Part shown: in pieces, positions 20,101 to 28,724 of the stretch
Layout: each line of letters starts with the position of its first letter
Numbering within the stretch: the stretch's first letter is position 1
Source: Candidatus Atribacteria bacterium
GTDB taxonomy: Bacteria; Atribacterota; Phoenicimicrobiia; Phoenicimicrobiales; Stramentimicrobiaceae
Direction: 5' to 3'
DNA: 53,372 bases
Assembly: GCA_018402425.1 (NCBI GenBank)
Contig: JAGYIZ010000011.1
Span: 1 to 53,372, forward strand
The notes under the pieces: generated by a model
The model's input: only the letters and a program-made list of their open reading frames with translations
Database searches by the model: none
What the model was told of the DNA's origin: nothing
Position numbers and translations under genes: made by a program

Positions 20101-20350
20101 TGAGCCAGAAGCACTAGGTGAGTTATCTGTTCAGGTAAAATTTACTTTTGACCCGGATTTCACAACCAATAATTGGTTTTATTCCTGCAGAAATAGATTT
20201 TTATAAAATTCAATAGCCCCATACATTCCGTCAGCGATCAGTTAGTGCTACGGAGTTCATTTCTAATTCCAGGACCTTGTTTATAATCGCTCAATATTTC
20301 CTAACCCATTTTGCAAACTGTATTGAGAGTAGGTAAATGACGAAACTCAT
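17195..20350 (-). pseudogene. dnaE: DNA polymerase III alpha subunit, DnaE2/ImuC-like, frameshifted
   Basis: A C-family replicative-type polymerase subunit, reconstructed at about 1050 residues, the size of error-prone DnaE2/ImuC rather than the ~1150 of DnaE1. ATG 20350 follows GAGAAGGA and opens with MSFV. The PHP domain is readable only across several indels (NKVLELEMNSVALTD, GIKPIIGCEIRV). The palm then appears as YELQIINQMGFAGYFLIV, VGPG/GSAAGSLV, FERFLNPQRIDLPDIDIDF (two catalytic Asp) and LYQEQVMQ. From 19167 to 17683 one frame is open, and the C-terminal OB domain (17698-17195) sits in another with a 16-base overlap. One break is a C missing from the CC at 19329-19330, which destroys the GPG motif. 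It is an SOS gene by context; identity is sure, intactness is not. Confidence 0.88.
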
Positions 20351-20365
20351 CTGTTTTCCTTCTCT

Positions 20366-21210
20366 TTAGTGAACATATAGTTTGCTATAACGGCGAAAAA
20401 TATAATTATTTATTTTCTCTTGTTTTGTTTGTCGTCTATTCGGTATAGTTTCTTGCCGAAGTAATAGCATCAGAGCATTTTTAGTTGCTTTCCCTTTGTA
20501 ATGATTATTCATAAAATATACTGGTTGGTAGTTTGTGCGCTAATTCGTGTAATCTTTGGTACCCATTCCTTCAATTCCCGTCTGGAATAAAGATAATCAT
20601 AGCGCTGATAAGCTTGTTCAAAGCGCTACCATTTTTCTTTATTGCGTCCGTGAAAACGATATAACCTAAATTAGAAGTTGTTTGCCATGGGGGAATTAAC
20701 CCTTTAAGGGGGCTGATCTACTGCACAGAATCCTATTTCGTTTTTTTTGAGAAAATCAAATACTTCTTCTCTTATCCAGTATTGGTGAAATTCAACAATT
20801 AAGGGGAATTCATTCATTTTTTTCTTTCAAATAGTAAAGATAATCCCGGTTTTTTCTATTGTAATGAAAAGAGTAGGGGAATTGAGCTAAAATACAGCCT
20901 AATTTACCGCTGTCCAGTAGTGGCTGTAAGGGATGTCTTAAATTCTGGAAGACTGCTTGATTGTTCTCCCGGGTGTGAGTCATTTCCCGGTTGGCTTTTA
21001 CCGGAGAACTTAAAATATCCGGTACCTTGCGCTGCAAGATAGAAACAGCTGCCGGTGGAATGCGATAATAGGAGGAGTTAATCTCCACCGTATTAAATTG
21101 TTGGGCATAAAGATGAAGCATATTCCTTTTAATATTTTCCGGATAAAGGACCAATCCAGTCCTGGTAACTAAAACCTGAAGTTCCGATGTAAAGTATAAT
21201 TTTTACTTAT
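20366..21210 (-). pseudogene. DUF72 (YecE-like) TIM-barrel protein, frameshifted
   Basis: A DUF72/YecE-family protein of unknown biochemical function. Pieces in different frames give LYIGTSGFSYQDW at the start, then FNTVEINSSYYRIP, KANREMTHTR and AQFPYSFHYN (open between 21154 and 20810), then FPLIVEFHQYW with VDQPPLKG, and near the end VYFMNNHYKGKATKNALMLL. This is the complete DUF72 order. GGAGGAA lies at 21217-21211, so the start is near 21210, where the ATG itself seems damaged. It stands between lexA and dnaE, where other SOS mutasome operons carry imuA. Whether DUF72 replaces ImuA is inference. The 3' end overlaps the putative LexA box of dnaE. Confidence 0.75.
20371..20385. promoter_or_regulatory. 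Possible second LexA box upstream of dnaE
   Basis: GAACATATAGTTTGC resembles the lexA-promoter box (AACATATGTT) but has one extra base between the half-sites. It lies 21 bases upstream of the dnaE ATG. In a region rich in indels the extra A could be an error, or the site could be non-functional. Confidence 0.3.
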
Positions 21211-21306
21211 TTCCTCCCATTGAATCTGCGAATAATACCTTGTGCCATTGCCCAGATGACAACATCCGGGTACAATGGGCTGATAAGCCGGGCTGAGGGC
21301 ATTAGA

Positions 21307-21814
21307 CTAATTTTTGTCTTTGTTTTTATGGAATCGCTTGACTGTTACTTCTTCCTGATTGAAGGGCGATAACAATATCTCCATTATCAGCATTACTTTG
21401 AGGATTAATCATCACATAATCTCCATTCAGATGTGGATCACCGATCATGCTGTCCCCTCAACCTGAACCAGGAAACTGCCTGTATTACCGGCCAGTTCTT
21501 CCGGTACAGGAATAATTTCGGTGTATTCCTGTAATGCCAATAGAGGTGGTTTTCCGGCGGCTACTTTGCCGACTAAAGGAAGTTTCTGAATTTGCGGTGT
21601 TAGCTTAATGGCCCTTGTTTTTTCTTTCTCTCTGCCTGATGTAGCCTTTCTTTTCCAGAATTTTCAGGTAATTGGAAAGCCAGCAGATGAAACAAACCTC
21701 CCAATGCCCCGGCTAATTCCCGAACTGTTGGCGGGATAACCTGTTTCCTGAATATTACTGAATAACTTCAAGTACTTTCTTTGTTTTTTAGTCAATACTT
21801 TCGTTATAAGTCAT
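21307..21814 (-). pseudogene. lexA: LexA SOS repressor, frameshifted
   Basis: The SOS transcriptional repressor, which cleaves itself when RecA is activated. Reading across three or more indels gives the winged-helix part (ETGYPPTVRELAGALG, then LKILEKKGYIRQRE) and the S24 peptidase part: the Ala-Gly cleavage site in PLVGKVAAGKPP, the nucleophile in VEG(D)SMIGDPHLNGDYVMI, and the general-base Lys in EEVTVKRFHKNK. One break is a G missing from GGG(G)AC, seen on the plus strand as CCCC at 21454-21457. The reconstructed length, about 170-200 residues, is slightly short of typical LexA. ATG 21814 follows AGGAAA. All functional residues are present if the frames are joined. It heads the mutagenesis cassette. 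Confidence 0.85.
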
Positions 21815-21857
21815 AAAATTTCCTATCAATGAATTTTTATTGCCTCTGAGTAATTTT

Positions 21858-21885
21858 ATTATAAAGCAACATATGTTTCCGTCAA
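21858..21885 (-). promoter_or_regulatory. lexA promoter with embedded LexA (SOS) box
   Basis: On the minus strand TTGACG (21885-21880), a 16-base spacer and a perfect TATAAT (21863-21858) form a strong promoter. The spacer contains the perfect 10-base palindrome AACATATGTT (21868-21877), which matches the core of the Gram-positive-type SOS box (GAAC-N4-GTTC family). Bound LexA would block polymerase directly, the usual autoregulation of lexA. It lies about 45 bases upstream of the lexA start. Confidence 0.7.
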
Positions 21886-21960
21886 TAGAAAATCTTATTA
21901 AATGATTCTGCAATTATTATAGATCTTTTTATACGATTGATACGATTTTAGAGGTGAAAA

Positions 21961-22198
21961 GTAAATATCGCACCCGCATAGCGGGTGGCTTTAAGAACCC
22001 CTAAAAAAGGTTTAACTTTTTAGCTCTTTTCTTTCGATTTTTTATTTAACCTATAGCTATAATATTTCTAAGCAATAATACTTCCAACTTTGGACTTCAG
22101 CTGAAAAATTGTCATCAAGCTACTCTTAATCTTTTTATGGTAAAACCAATTTATTTAACCATTACCACCTTCTTAGAAGGTGGTAATGGTTAAATAAA
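21961..22198 (-). mobile_element. Hairpin-ended MITE, copy A (~238 bp, full length)
   Basis: One of three copies of the same element. In element orientation (minus strand here) it begins with a perfect 23-base-pair hairpin (arms 22150-22172 and 22176-22198, loop TTA). It then has a segment shared with the other copies (AAAAAGATTAAG, CTGAAGTCCAAAGTTGGAAG), a small hairpin (AACC...GGTT) and a right-end hairpin CACCCGC-TAT-GCGGGTG, followed by CGATATTTAC. There are no terminal inverted repeats and no ORF. Subterminal palindromes without inverted repeats are typical of IS200/IS605-family ends, so this is probably a non-autonomous derivative. It lies between lexA and pgi. Confidence 0.8.
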
Positions 22199-22359
22199 GA
22201 AAGAAAATTCACATTATTTTAGGATTGATAAAATATATAGCTAAAGTGACTCAAAATTGTTAAAATAAAAATAGAAATAAATATAATAATTATCTATCAT
22301 CTTATCCGTATTTATGTTGTAAGGAACTTATTAAGAGATAAATCAAAAGGAGGATAGCA

Positions 22360-23999
22360 ATGATAAAAGACAACAATAGGCTGAATAAATACCATGCATG
22401 GGGATTATTGAAAAATCATTATATAAAGGTAAAACAATTACATTTACGAGAGCTTTTTGCTGAAGATTCTTACGAGGGGAGCAGATGGCCGTTGAAGATA
22501 TCGGTATATACATGATTACTCCAAACATAGGGTGACCAATGAAAAACCCTTCACTGCTCTGGCAATTGGCAGAAGAATCAGGGCTGCAGCTCATATTGAT
22601 GACATGTTTCCTGGGGAGAAAAAATTAATATTACTGAAGACAGGGCTGCCTTACATATTGCTTACGTACTCCAAAGGGAAAATCTATTATGGTAGACGGA
22701 GAAAATGTTGTGCCAAAAGTTCATGATGTTCTTGATAGAATGGCTAATCTCGCCAATAAAGTGCGAAATGGGCAGTGGAAAGGATATACTGGTAAATCGG
22801 TGCGTAATGTAGTTAATATAGGCATTGGAGGCTCTGACCTGGGTCCAGTAATGGCATATGAGGCTTTGCGTTATTACAGTAATCGCGAATTATGTTTTCG
22901 GTTTATTTCCAATATTGATGCGACTGATTTTGTCGAAGCTACTCGTGATCTTGATCCCGAAGAAACATTGTTTATTGTATCCTCGAAAAGTTTTAATACC
23001 CAGGAGACCATGACTAATGCCAAAACGGCAAGAGAATGGATAATTCATGAATTGAAAGACACAGATGCTATTGCCAAGCATTTTGTGGCTGTTTCAACCA
23101 ATATTCCTAAAGTGAAAGAATTTGGTATTCTACCTGAGAATATGTTTGAATTTTGGGATTGGGTTGGGGGACGCTATTCTTTATGTTCCGCTATAGGGCT
23201 TTCAACTATGATTGCTATTGGTCCTGAGAATTTTCACGCTATGCTTGATGGCTTTCATCAGATGGACGAACACTTTAGAAAAGTTCCTTTTCATAAAAAC
23301 ATACCGGTAATATCTGGTCTATTAGGTATTTGGTACAATAACTTTTTTGGAGCACAGACTGTGGCAGTATTGCCTTATGAGCAATACTTGAAGCGTTTTC
23401 CGGCTTATCTGCAACAACTTACCATGGAGAGCAACGGTAAGCATATTACCATTGATAATAGAGAGACGCCCTATCAAACTGGACCCGTTTATTGGGGTGA
23501 ACCCGGCACTAATGGTCAGCATTCTTTCTATCAATTGATCCATCAAGGGACTAAACTTGTTCCCTGTGACTTTATTGCTTTTACTGAATCCCTTAATCCA
23601 GTAGATAATCACCATGATTTGCTTATTGCTAATGTTCTTGCTCAGGCAGAGGCACTTGCTTTTGGTAAGACTCGGCAGGAAGCGGAAGAGGAGAAGATTC
23701 CCGAAAAACTGATTCCGCATCGAATTTTTCAAGGAAACCGCCCTTCCAGCATGATTGTAATGGATAAATTGACTCCTGCAGCACTGGGGAAATTGGTGGC
23801 TTTATATGAACATAGTGTATTTACCGAGGGAGTAATTTGGCAAATCAATTCTTTTGATCAATGGGGAGTAGAGTTAGGAAAAAATCTTGCAGCAAAAATT
23901 TTCCCTGAACTCAACAATGCAAATATATCTTCACCTAGACACGATAGTTCAACAAATAATTTTATTCAAAGATACAGAAAATCAAAAGGATTATCATAA
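22360..23999 (+). pseudogene. pgi: Glucose-6-phosphate isomerase, 5' part frameshifted
   Basis: Interconverts glucose-6-phosphate and fructose-6-phosphate in glycolysis. AAAAGGAGGA (22345-22354) sets ATG 22360. The first ~110 codons are spread over several frames ([39 protein letters not shown]) and then one frame is open from 22689 to the stop (436 residues). Both PGI signatures are intact there: [18 protein letters not shown], and [16 protein letters not shown] at the C-terminus. Also present are the catalytic region [11 protein letters not shown], with the Arg, and [14 protein letters not shown]. The total of about 546 residues matches the family. The amino-terminal breaks may be sequence errors. 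The gene is apparently monocistronic. Confidence 0.88.
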
Positions 24000-24042
24000 A
24001 ATATTCACATATTGTCATAAAAAAGATTGTCATAAAAAACTC

Positions 24043-24104
24043 TTGACAATTCGATTATTTTTCCTCTAATTAATATTAGAAAATATAATATGCTAATAGC
24101 ATAT
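24043..24104 (+). promoter_or_regulatory. marR promoter and palindromic operator
   Basis: TTGACA (24043-24048), a 16-base spacer and TCTAAT (24065-24070) form a good sigma70 promoter. Just downstream lies the palindrome ATATGC-TAATA-GCATAT (24088-24104), placed to act as an operator in the leader. MarR-family proteins bind such A+T-rich palindromes and usually autoregulate. Prediction only. Confidence 0.5.
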
Positions 24105-24132
24105 AATGTTACTAACATGTAAGGATATAAAC

Positions 24133-24546
24133 ATGTCTGAAAATATTTTAAATCTGATTGTCAAACTTAAGTTGAATAGGGTGCTTGATAAAGAACATAT
24201 GAAAATGATTTGTAATCTTTCTATTGCCGAGTACAGAGGTATCATGGCACAAAAAAATGGACAGGCAATGACCTGCCAGGAAATGGCCAAGGCAATGGAT
24301 ATATCACCATCAAGGAGCAGTCGTGTGATTGATAATCTGGTTCGAAAAGGTTATTTTATTCGCAAAACAAAAATACAAGATCGACGTACAGTAGCTATTA
24401 CATTATCCGATAAGGGGTGGAAGGTAAAAAGAGAGATTAATAAAAATCACGAACAATTGGAACAGGATATTGAAAAAAACTTTTCTGATGAAGAGATGAA
24501 CATGATTAAAAATTCATTAAGAATGTTGCTTGATTATTTTATGTAA
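24133..24546 (+). CDS. MarR-family transcriptional regulator
   Basis: A 137-residue winged-helix regulator. The DNA-binding part reads MTCQEMAKAMDISPSRSSRVIDNLVRKGYFIRKTK with the wing IQDRRTVAITLSDKG, the hallmark (D-R-R) of MarR proteins. The N- and C-terminal helices that form the dimer interface are present. The start at 24133 is preferred because AAGGA (24121-24125) is 7 bases upstream; the ATG at 24106 lacks a site. A palindromic putative operator sits just upstream, so it probably represses itself. The neighbouring target is unclear: the next gene on the strand is only a vestigial 11-codon ORF. The ligand is unknown. Confidence 0.88.
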   Translation: MSENILNLIVKLKLNRVLDKEHMKMICNLSIAEYRGIMAQKNGQAMTCQEMAKAMDISPSRSSRVIDNLVRKGYFIRKTKIQDRRTVAITLSDKGWKVKREINKNHEQLEQDIEKNFSDEEMNMIKNSLRMLLDYFM

Positions 24547-24580
24547 AACATATTTAGATAAAATAAAAAGGAGGCTTTTT

Positions 24581-24616
24581 ATGGATTTGATTCGTTGGGA
24601 ACTAGAAACAAATTAG
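24581..24616 (+). pseudogene. Vestigial 11-codon ORF with strong RBS (possible Hsp20 stub)
   Basis: AAAGGAGG precedes an ATG that encodes MDLIRWELETN followed by TAG and, a few bases later, a terminator. The first residues (M-D-L-I-R-W) resemble the start of small heat-shock proteins (Hsp20, usually M-x-L-I-R-W-x-P). The rest of such a gene is absent, as if an internal deletion removed the coding body and left RBS and terminator. Low confidence. Confidence 0.3.
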
Positions 24617-24639
24617 CTGTTTTAAATTGCCCGGGAAAT

Positions 24640-24675
24640 AAAAAAGCTATTGCCTTGCAAGGCAATAGCTTTTTT
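24640..24675. terminator. Perfect bidirectional rho-independent terminator
   Basis: A 36-base perfect palindrome: A-run, GCTATTGCCT, tight TGCA turn, AGGCAATAGC and T-run. The A and T tracts make it work in both directions. It separates the rightward marR unit from the leftward TraB gene. Confidence 0.9.
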
Positions 24676-24696
24676 AAATAAAGATAGCAATCTTTA

Positions 24697-25869
24697 TTAT
24701 AATGAAATTGTATCAATAAATATTTGAATTACTTTGGCACCGCCAATAAAAGTTCCCAGCGAGCTGCCTAGATTTGCCAGGGCCACTATTAGTAGTATTT
24801 TTGTAACCCTATTTCGAAAGAAATCACCAAAAGTAACCATATCTCCCAATTTTTCAAAATCATCAACCTTTGGTTTTCGAATTAAAGCTTCTACAATTCC
24901 AGCAAACCAGCCAGCAGCTAATAATGGGTTTAAAGAACTAATTGGAGCTACCAGAAAAGCCGTTAAAATAGAAAAAGGATGGCCGGCTGCAATTAATGTT
25001 CCCAGTGCAGCAAGAGATCCATTCCATATAAGCCAATGTAATATTTGATTAAACCCACTGGGAGGAGATATCGTAAAAGTTAAGATAACAATAAGTATAA
25101 TTACAATAGGAATTGCCCATAAAATCCATTTAGTCCAGTTAGCACTTTTGGGAATATAAGTTAAATCATTCATATTGTGAGTCTTGAAAATTTCCTGCTT
25201 AATTCCGGGAACATGACCTGCTCCTATTACAGCTACTATTTTTTTACCGGGCGAATTTTTTATTTTTTCTGCCAGATATTGATCACGTTCATCAATCAAA
25301 GTATTCTTTAGCCGTGGGAATGAAGTGGATAAATCCTGTAAAGCGGCAGTAAGTATATCTTCAGATTTTAGTTTTTCTATCTCTTCTTCCGAAATCTCTT
25401 CTTTATTGAACATACTTAGCAATAGCATAAAAAATAGACGTAATTTTCCAAAAAGACTTAATTTTTTCCAGATTCTGGTAAAAGTTATCTGGATATCACG
25501 ATCAGCTAAAATGAGTTTAATATTATTTTCTTTGGCTGATTGGATTGCCTGAATCATTTCCTGTCCCGGATTTATACCCAATTGACGTGCTAACCTTTTT
25601 TGAAAAGCTGAAAGAATTAAATTAACCAGTAAAAGAAGAGACCTTTTCTGTTTGATAATAGTAATAATGTCCATTTCTTTCCATTTATCCGGGTTGGTAA
25701 TGGATTGAAAACGCGATGAACAGAGCTCAACGCAAACAGAATCAGGTTTCTCTTCCTCGATGAAAGTTTTTACTGTTTCAGCACTTGTTTTGGATACATG
25801 CGCTGTGCCGATTAAGAAAATATCTTTATCATCCAGCGAAATATGATGAATGTCTTTATTGTTTTTCAA
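24697..25869 (-). CDS. TraB/PrgY-family membrane protein
   Basis: A 390-residue TraB-domain protein. The TraB/PrgY/GumN fold begins with FLIGTAHVSKTSAETVK (about 18-34) and PDSVCVELCSSRF, which hold the conserved GTAH and Glu residues; AVIGAGHVPGI (about 214) is the second conserved His motif. The last ~150 residues carry about four hydrophobic segments (for example WILWAIPIVIILIVILTF), so it sits in the inner membrane. TraB proteins bind or destroy peptide pheromones in enterococci and resemble EreA/ChaN metal-dependent hydrolases, but bacterial and archaeal homologues of this length have no proven role. The start is TTG 25869 after AAAGGAGC. Convergent with marR through a shared terminator. 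Confidence 0.88.
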   Translation of the reverse strand: MKNNKDIHHISLDDKDIFLIGTAHVSKTSAETVKTFIEEEKPDSVCVELCSSRFQSITNPDKWKEMDIITIIKQKRSLLLLVNLILSAFQKRLARQLGINPGQEMIQAIQSAKENNIKLILADRDIQITFTRIWKKLSLFGKLRLFFMLLLSMFNKEEISEEEIEKLKSEDILTAALQDLSTSFPRLKNTLIDERDQYLAEKIKNSPGKKIVAVIGAGHVPGIKQEIFKTHNMNDLTYIPKSANWTKWILWAIPIVIILIVILTFTISPPSGFNQILHWLIWNGSLAALGTLIAAGHPFSILTAFLVAPISSLNPLLAAGWFAGIVEALIRKPKVDDFEKLGDMVTFGDFFRNRVTKILLIVALANLGSSLGTFIGGAKVIQIFIDTISL

Positions 25870-26053
25870 TAGCTAAGCTCCTTTAACAAAAATCAAAGAT
25901 TTTTGGGATTTTATTTGTCAAAATGAATGACACCAAATATTATAACATACCAGGGAAGAATGGTGTAGAATAAATAGTTAGGTTTTGTTAAAATAAACAT
26001 AGATACAAGAAATAAAAAAGACAAAATTTTAAAGAAAGCAATAGGAGGATACA

Positions 26054-26626
26054 ATGAAGAAATCAATTGGTGCAAAACCATTTTTAGCTGCTGTACCGGT
26101 ACTTATTGTAGGGAGTTATGACAAAGATTTTCAACCAAATTTAATGGCTTGTGCCTGGGGAGGAATATGCTGTTCAAAGCCACCCTGTGTTAATGTCTCT
26201 TTAAGAAAGGCAACTTATTCCTATAATAATATTGCCTCCCATAAGGCTTTTACGGTTAATATACTTTTTAAGGAACATTTAGAAGAGGCAGATTTTTATG
26301 GTATTGTATCAGGCCGTGAATACAATAAATTTGAAAAAACCGGAATTACGCCGGTAAAGAGTGATATTATCGATGCCCCATATGGAAAAGAATTTCCCAT
26401 AATATTGGAATGTAAAGTAATTCATGAAATTGAGATTGGGTTACACACTGAATTTATCGGAGAAATTATGGATATTAAAATCGATGAAAATTTGCTTGAC
26501 GAAAATAGTAAAATTTTAGGGAGTAATTTTGAGCCGGTTTTCTATATTCCTGAAGTAAGGGAATATTATTCTATAGGGAAATTTTTAGGCAAGGGATTTT
26601 CGGTAGGGAAAGAACTAATCAAATAA
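26054..26626 (+). CDS. Flavin reductase-like / flavoredoxin-type FMN-binding protein
   Basis: A 190-residue protein of the flavin-reductase-like split-barrel family, related to flavoredoxin. Typical features are PVLIVGSYDKDFQPNLMACAW near the N-terminus, CCSKPPCVNVSLRKATYSYNNI (FMN phosphate-binding region) and KAFTVNI. ECKVIHEIEIGLHTEFIGEI is the barrel strand near residue 120-138. The cofactor is expected to be FMN; the role is electron transfer or small-molecule reduction in anaerobes. AGGAGG lies 6-7 bases upstream of the ATG. It is a single gene, divergent from TraB and convergent with the export operon. The physiological partner is unknown. Confidence 0.87.
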   Translation: MKKSIGAKPFLAAVPVLIVGSYDKDFQPNLMACAWGGICCSKPPCVNVSLRKATYSYNNIASHKAFTVNILFKEHLEEADFYGIVSGREYNKFEKTGITPVKSDIIDAPYGKEFPIILECKVIHEIEIGLHTEFIGEIMDIKIDENLLDENSKILGSNFEPVFYIPEVREYYSIGKFLGKGFSVGKELIK

Positions 26627-26636
26627 ATTACTGCAA

Positions 26637-26685
26637 AAGCGTAGGACTGCCTTTGATTTAAATATCTTAGATAATTCCTACGCTT
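26637..26685. terminator. Hairpin between convergent genes, possible terminator
   Basis: Perfect 10-base stem AAGCGTAGGA (26637-26646) / TCCTACGCTT (26676-26685) with a 29-base loop, placed exactly between two convergent stop codons. There is no clear T-run, so termination is plausible but not certain. Confidence 0.4.
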
Positions 26686-26691
26686 ACTACT

Positions 26692-27924
26692 TTAAAACAG
26701 CCATTCCAGTGTGAAATAAAGACCCTGAGAACGCTTAAATTGACCTAATTTGGACTGTTCTTCTCCCAACAGGAAAGAATAAGACATGGTTGCCGTTACG
26801 CTTTCTGTGAGCTGATAGTCTAATCCAATGTTGTTTACCATACTCATATCGCTCAGACTCAGGATGCCTGCATAGGAGGGTGTAAAGTCACTGTCATCTA
26901 TCTCCTGCTTGGCATTGAGATAGATGTAAGGGGAGGATTTATTACCTCTTTCAAAGGGGAGCCCATAAATAAAACCACCGTTCAGGTACAGATTTGAATC
27001 AGTGGTATAGTCTGCTCCGATCACTGCCTGTAGGTAGGGTTCTTCCAGCATGGTATCTCCCTGGAATTCCCAACTCTGTGGAATAATATAGGCCAGGTCT
27101 CCTCGCAAGGTTGCCCCTTCGATCCCGGGGAATTCTCCCTGAAACTCCAGTCCGAGAACCTGTTTGGCCGGATAACCCAGGGTAATTTCCATATTAACTC
27201 CCGAGGAGGCTGACAGGCTGACCGGGAAGGGGTCCATGTAGTAACCCCGATAATAACTGATAGCAGCATCAAAAGATGGGAAGCTGTGAGTTAAACGCAG
27301 TCCCCAGACCATATTTTCCGCTTCTTGGTAGGTAAGTACCACATTATCTACACCAGGACCCTGTAAAGTAGCACCATAGTTTGCCAGGTAGCTGTCTTTC
27401 AGATACTCATCAGGATAAGGTGTGACCTTCAGCTTAGGTAGCAAGACTCCCTGGAGATAGGTGGAGTAATCCAGGTAATAGGTAGCACTAATTCCCAAGG
27501 CACCCAGCTTATCCGGTTGTTTGGTCAGTGATGCCTCCGGTGGCATAGGATTAAAATTATCCAGGGGGCTGAATAGGTCGGCTGCCCCCCAGCGGGTAAT
27601 AATTTTACCTGCCTTGAGGTCTAGATTATCAATTACATTATAGCCACTGAGATAAATTTCATTAGGTCCCAGCATAAAGGGACGGGCATATTCTTTATTG
27701 TTGGTCCGTACAAGCAGGTTTCCTTCCAGAAAGATATCATCTGAAATTTCCTGGAAATAGTCAATATTGAGTGTGAGGGTATGATTCATTCTCTGCTGTG
27801 AGAGAAGATAGGAACCCTCATACTCTAATGTCTGTGAGGTATCAAATGCCAGTCCCGGTAGAGTACACAGTATCATTATGCTAAGCAAAAAGAGAATGCC
27901 TGGGTAATATTTAGAATTCATCAA
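26692..27924 (-). CDS. Outer-membrane beta-barrel protein of the export operon
   Basis: A 410-residue secreted protein: a signal peptide (about 1-27, LLSIMILCTLPGLAF), then alternating polar/hydrophobic strands with many Tyr and aromatic residues, ending in ...YFTLEWLF. The terminal Phe is the usual BAM recognition signal. A plug-like or periplasmic segment reads KAGKIITRWGAADLFSPLDNFNP (about 104-126), similar in style to DUF1302-type barrels that occur next to RND exporters. It is the last gene of the tetR - RND - LolA-like operon, 14 bases after the LolA-like gene. It is likely the outer-membrane partner or acceptor for the exported molecule. The exact family name is not certain. Confidence 0.8.
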   Translation of the reverse strand: MMNSKYYPGILFLLSIMILCTLPGLAFDTSQTLEYEGSYLLSQQRMNHTLTLNIDYFQEISDDIFLEGNLLVRTNNKEYARPFMLGPNEIYLSGYNVIDNLDLKAGKIITRWGAADLFSPLDNFNPMPPEASLTKQPDKLGALGISATYYLDYSTYLQGVLLPKLKVTPYPDEYLKDSYLANYGATLQGPGVDNVVLTYQEAENMVWGLRLTHSFPSFDAAISYYRGYYMDPFPVSLSASSGVNMEITLGYPAKQVLGLEFQGEFPGIEGATLRGDLAYIIPQSWEFQGDTMLEEPYLQAVIGADYTTDSNLYLNGGFIYGLPFERGNKSSPYIYLNAKQEIDDSDFTPSYAGILSLSDMSMVNNIGLDYQLTESVTATMSYSFLLGEEQSKLGQFKRSQGLYFTLEWLF

Positions 27925-27938
27925 TATTCCTCCTGTTA

Positions 27939-28724
27939 TTACAACCTTGGTTTCTGCAAGGTGCGGATAGTAAAGAAACTGTCTGAGAGATCCAGGTTGT
28001 ATTCGATCTCTTTGATATTCATCTGGGTTTGATGTTTGTCAATAATGTCATTCATCTCCATCTCCATGGGTGTGAATTTGCCCTCATCATCAAATTTTAC
28101 TTCTTTGATCACCAGAGTCTTACCCAGCTGTTCGTCCAGGTCATAGAATTCTACTTTCTCTACATAGAATTGTTTCTTATTAACGTAGAGTACAAATTTG
28201 CTGTAGGAAGTGTCTTCATCATCAGGAATCACTTCCAACACAAATTGTTCCTCGGTTTCTTTCAGTAATTCTTTATGGTATTCTTCATTCTGGTAATCCA
28301 TGCTGAGATCTTCATAGGAGAAGTCTGTTCCCATAAAGTTCTCCTGTTTAGAGGAACCGGCAATTCTCCGGGGTTTTTGATAAGCGGGCATGTAAAGATA
28401 AATTTTATCTCCGTTTTCAATACTTAACAGGGTTACTCCTTCTACTGACTTGGGAGAGAGAAAGCGCATCAGCATAGTGATTTTGTCATCTTCTTCCTCT
28501 TTTTCAAACATGATAATTTCTCTTGTCTCCTGTTTGCCGTCCTCATCGATTAGAATCATTTCGGCCTGGGTCTTGCTGTTTTCATAGTCCATCTGGTTTT
28601 CTCTGACCTTATCAATAATCTCATCAGCGGTTAGCTGTTGGGCAGCACAGATCGAGAAGTTTAGACCAAGCAATAGAACTAAAGTAATAAGAATAAGAAA
28701 TAAACATTTAGATTTGTTTATCAT
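27939..28724 (-). CDS. LolA-like periplasmic protein (outer membrane lipoprotein-sorting protein family)
   Basis: A 261-residue protein with a signal peptide (about 1-28, ending SICAAQQ) and the COG2834/LolA-like fold: TADEIIDKVRENQMDYENSKTQAEM, then FEKEEEDDKITMLMRFLSPKSVEGVTLL, then IYLYMPAYQKPRRIAGSSK and ENFMGTDFSYEDL. The conserved stretch FMGTDFSYEDL is typical of the subgroup found beside MMPL/RND exporters rather than true LolA, which serves Lol lipoprotein transport. The half-open barrel of this fold binds lipid. The start overlaps the end of the RND gene by 17 bases. It is probably the periplasmic carrier between the RND pump and the outer-membrane barrel; this is inferred from fold and gene order. 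Confidence 0.88.
   Translation of the reverse strand: MINKSKCLFLILITLVLLLGLNFSICAAQQLTADEIIDKVRENQMDYENSKTQAEMILIDEDGKQETREIIMFEKEEEDDKITMLMRFLSPKSVEGVTLLSIENGDKIYLYMPAYQKPRRIAGSSKQENFMGTDFSYEDLSMDYQNEEYHKELLKETEEQFVLEVIPDDEDTSYSKFVLYVNKKQFYVEKVEFYDLDEQLGKTLVIKEVKFDDEGKFTPMEMEMNDIIDKHQTQMNIKEIEYNLDLSDSFFTIRTLQKPRL

Noticed and set aside
21211-21306. Short ORF of about 32 codons between lexA and DUF72 (minus strand)
   Set aside because: It starts at an ATG after the lexA stop but has no Shine-Dalgarno and no recognisable motif, and the region is full of indels, so it may be noise.
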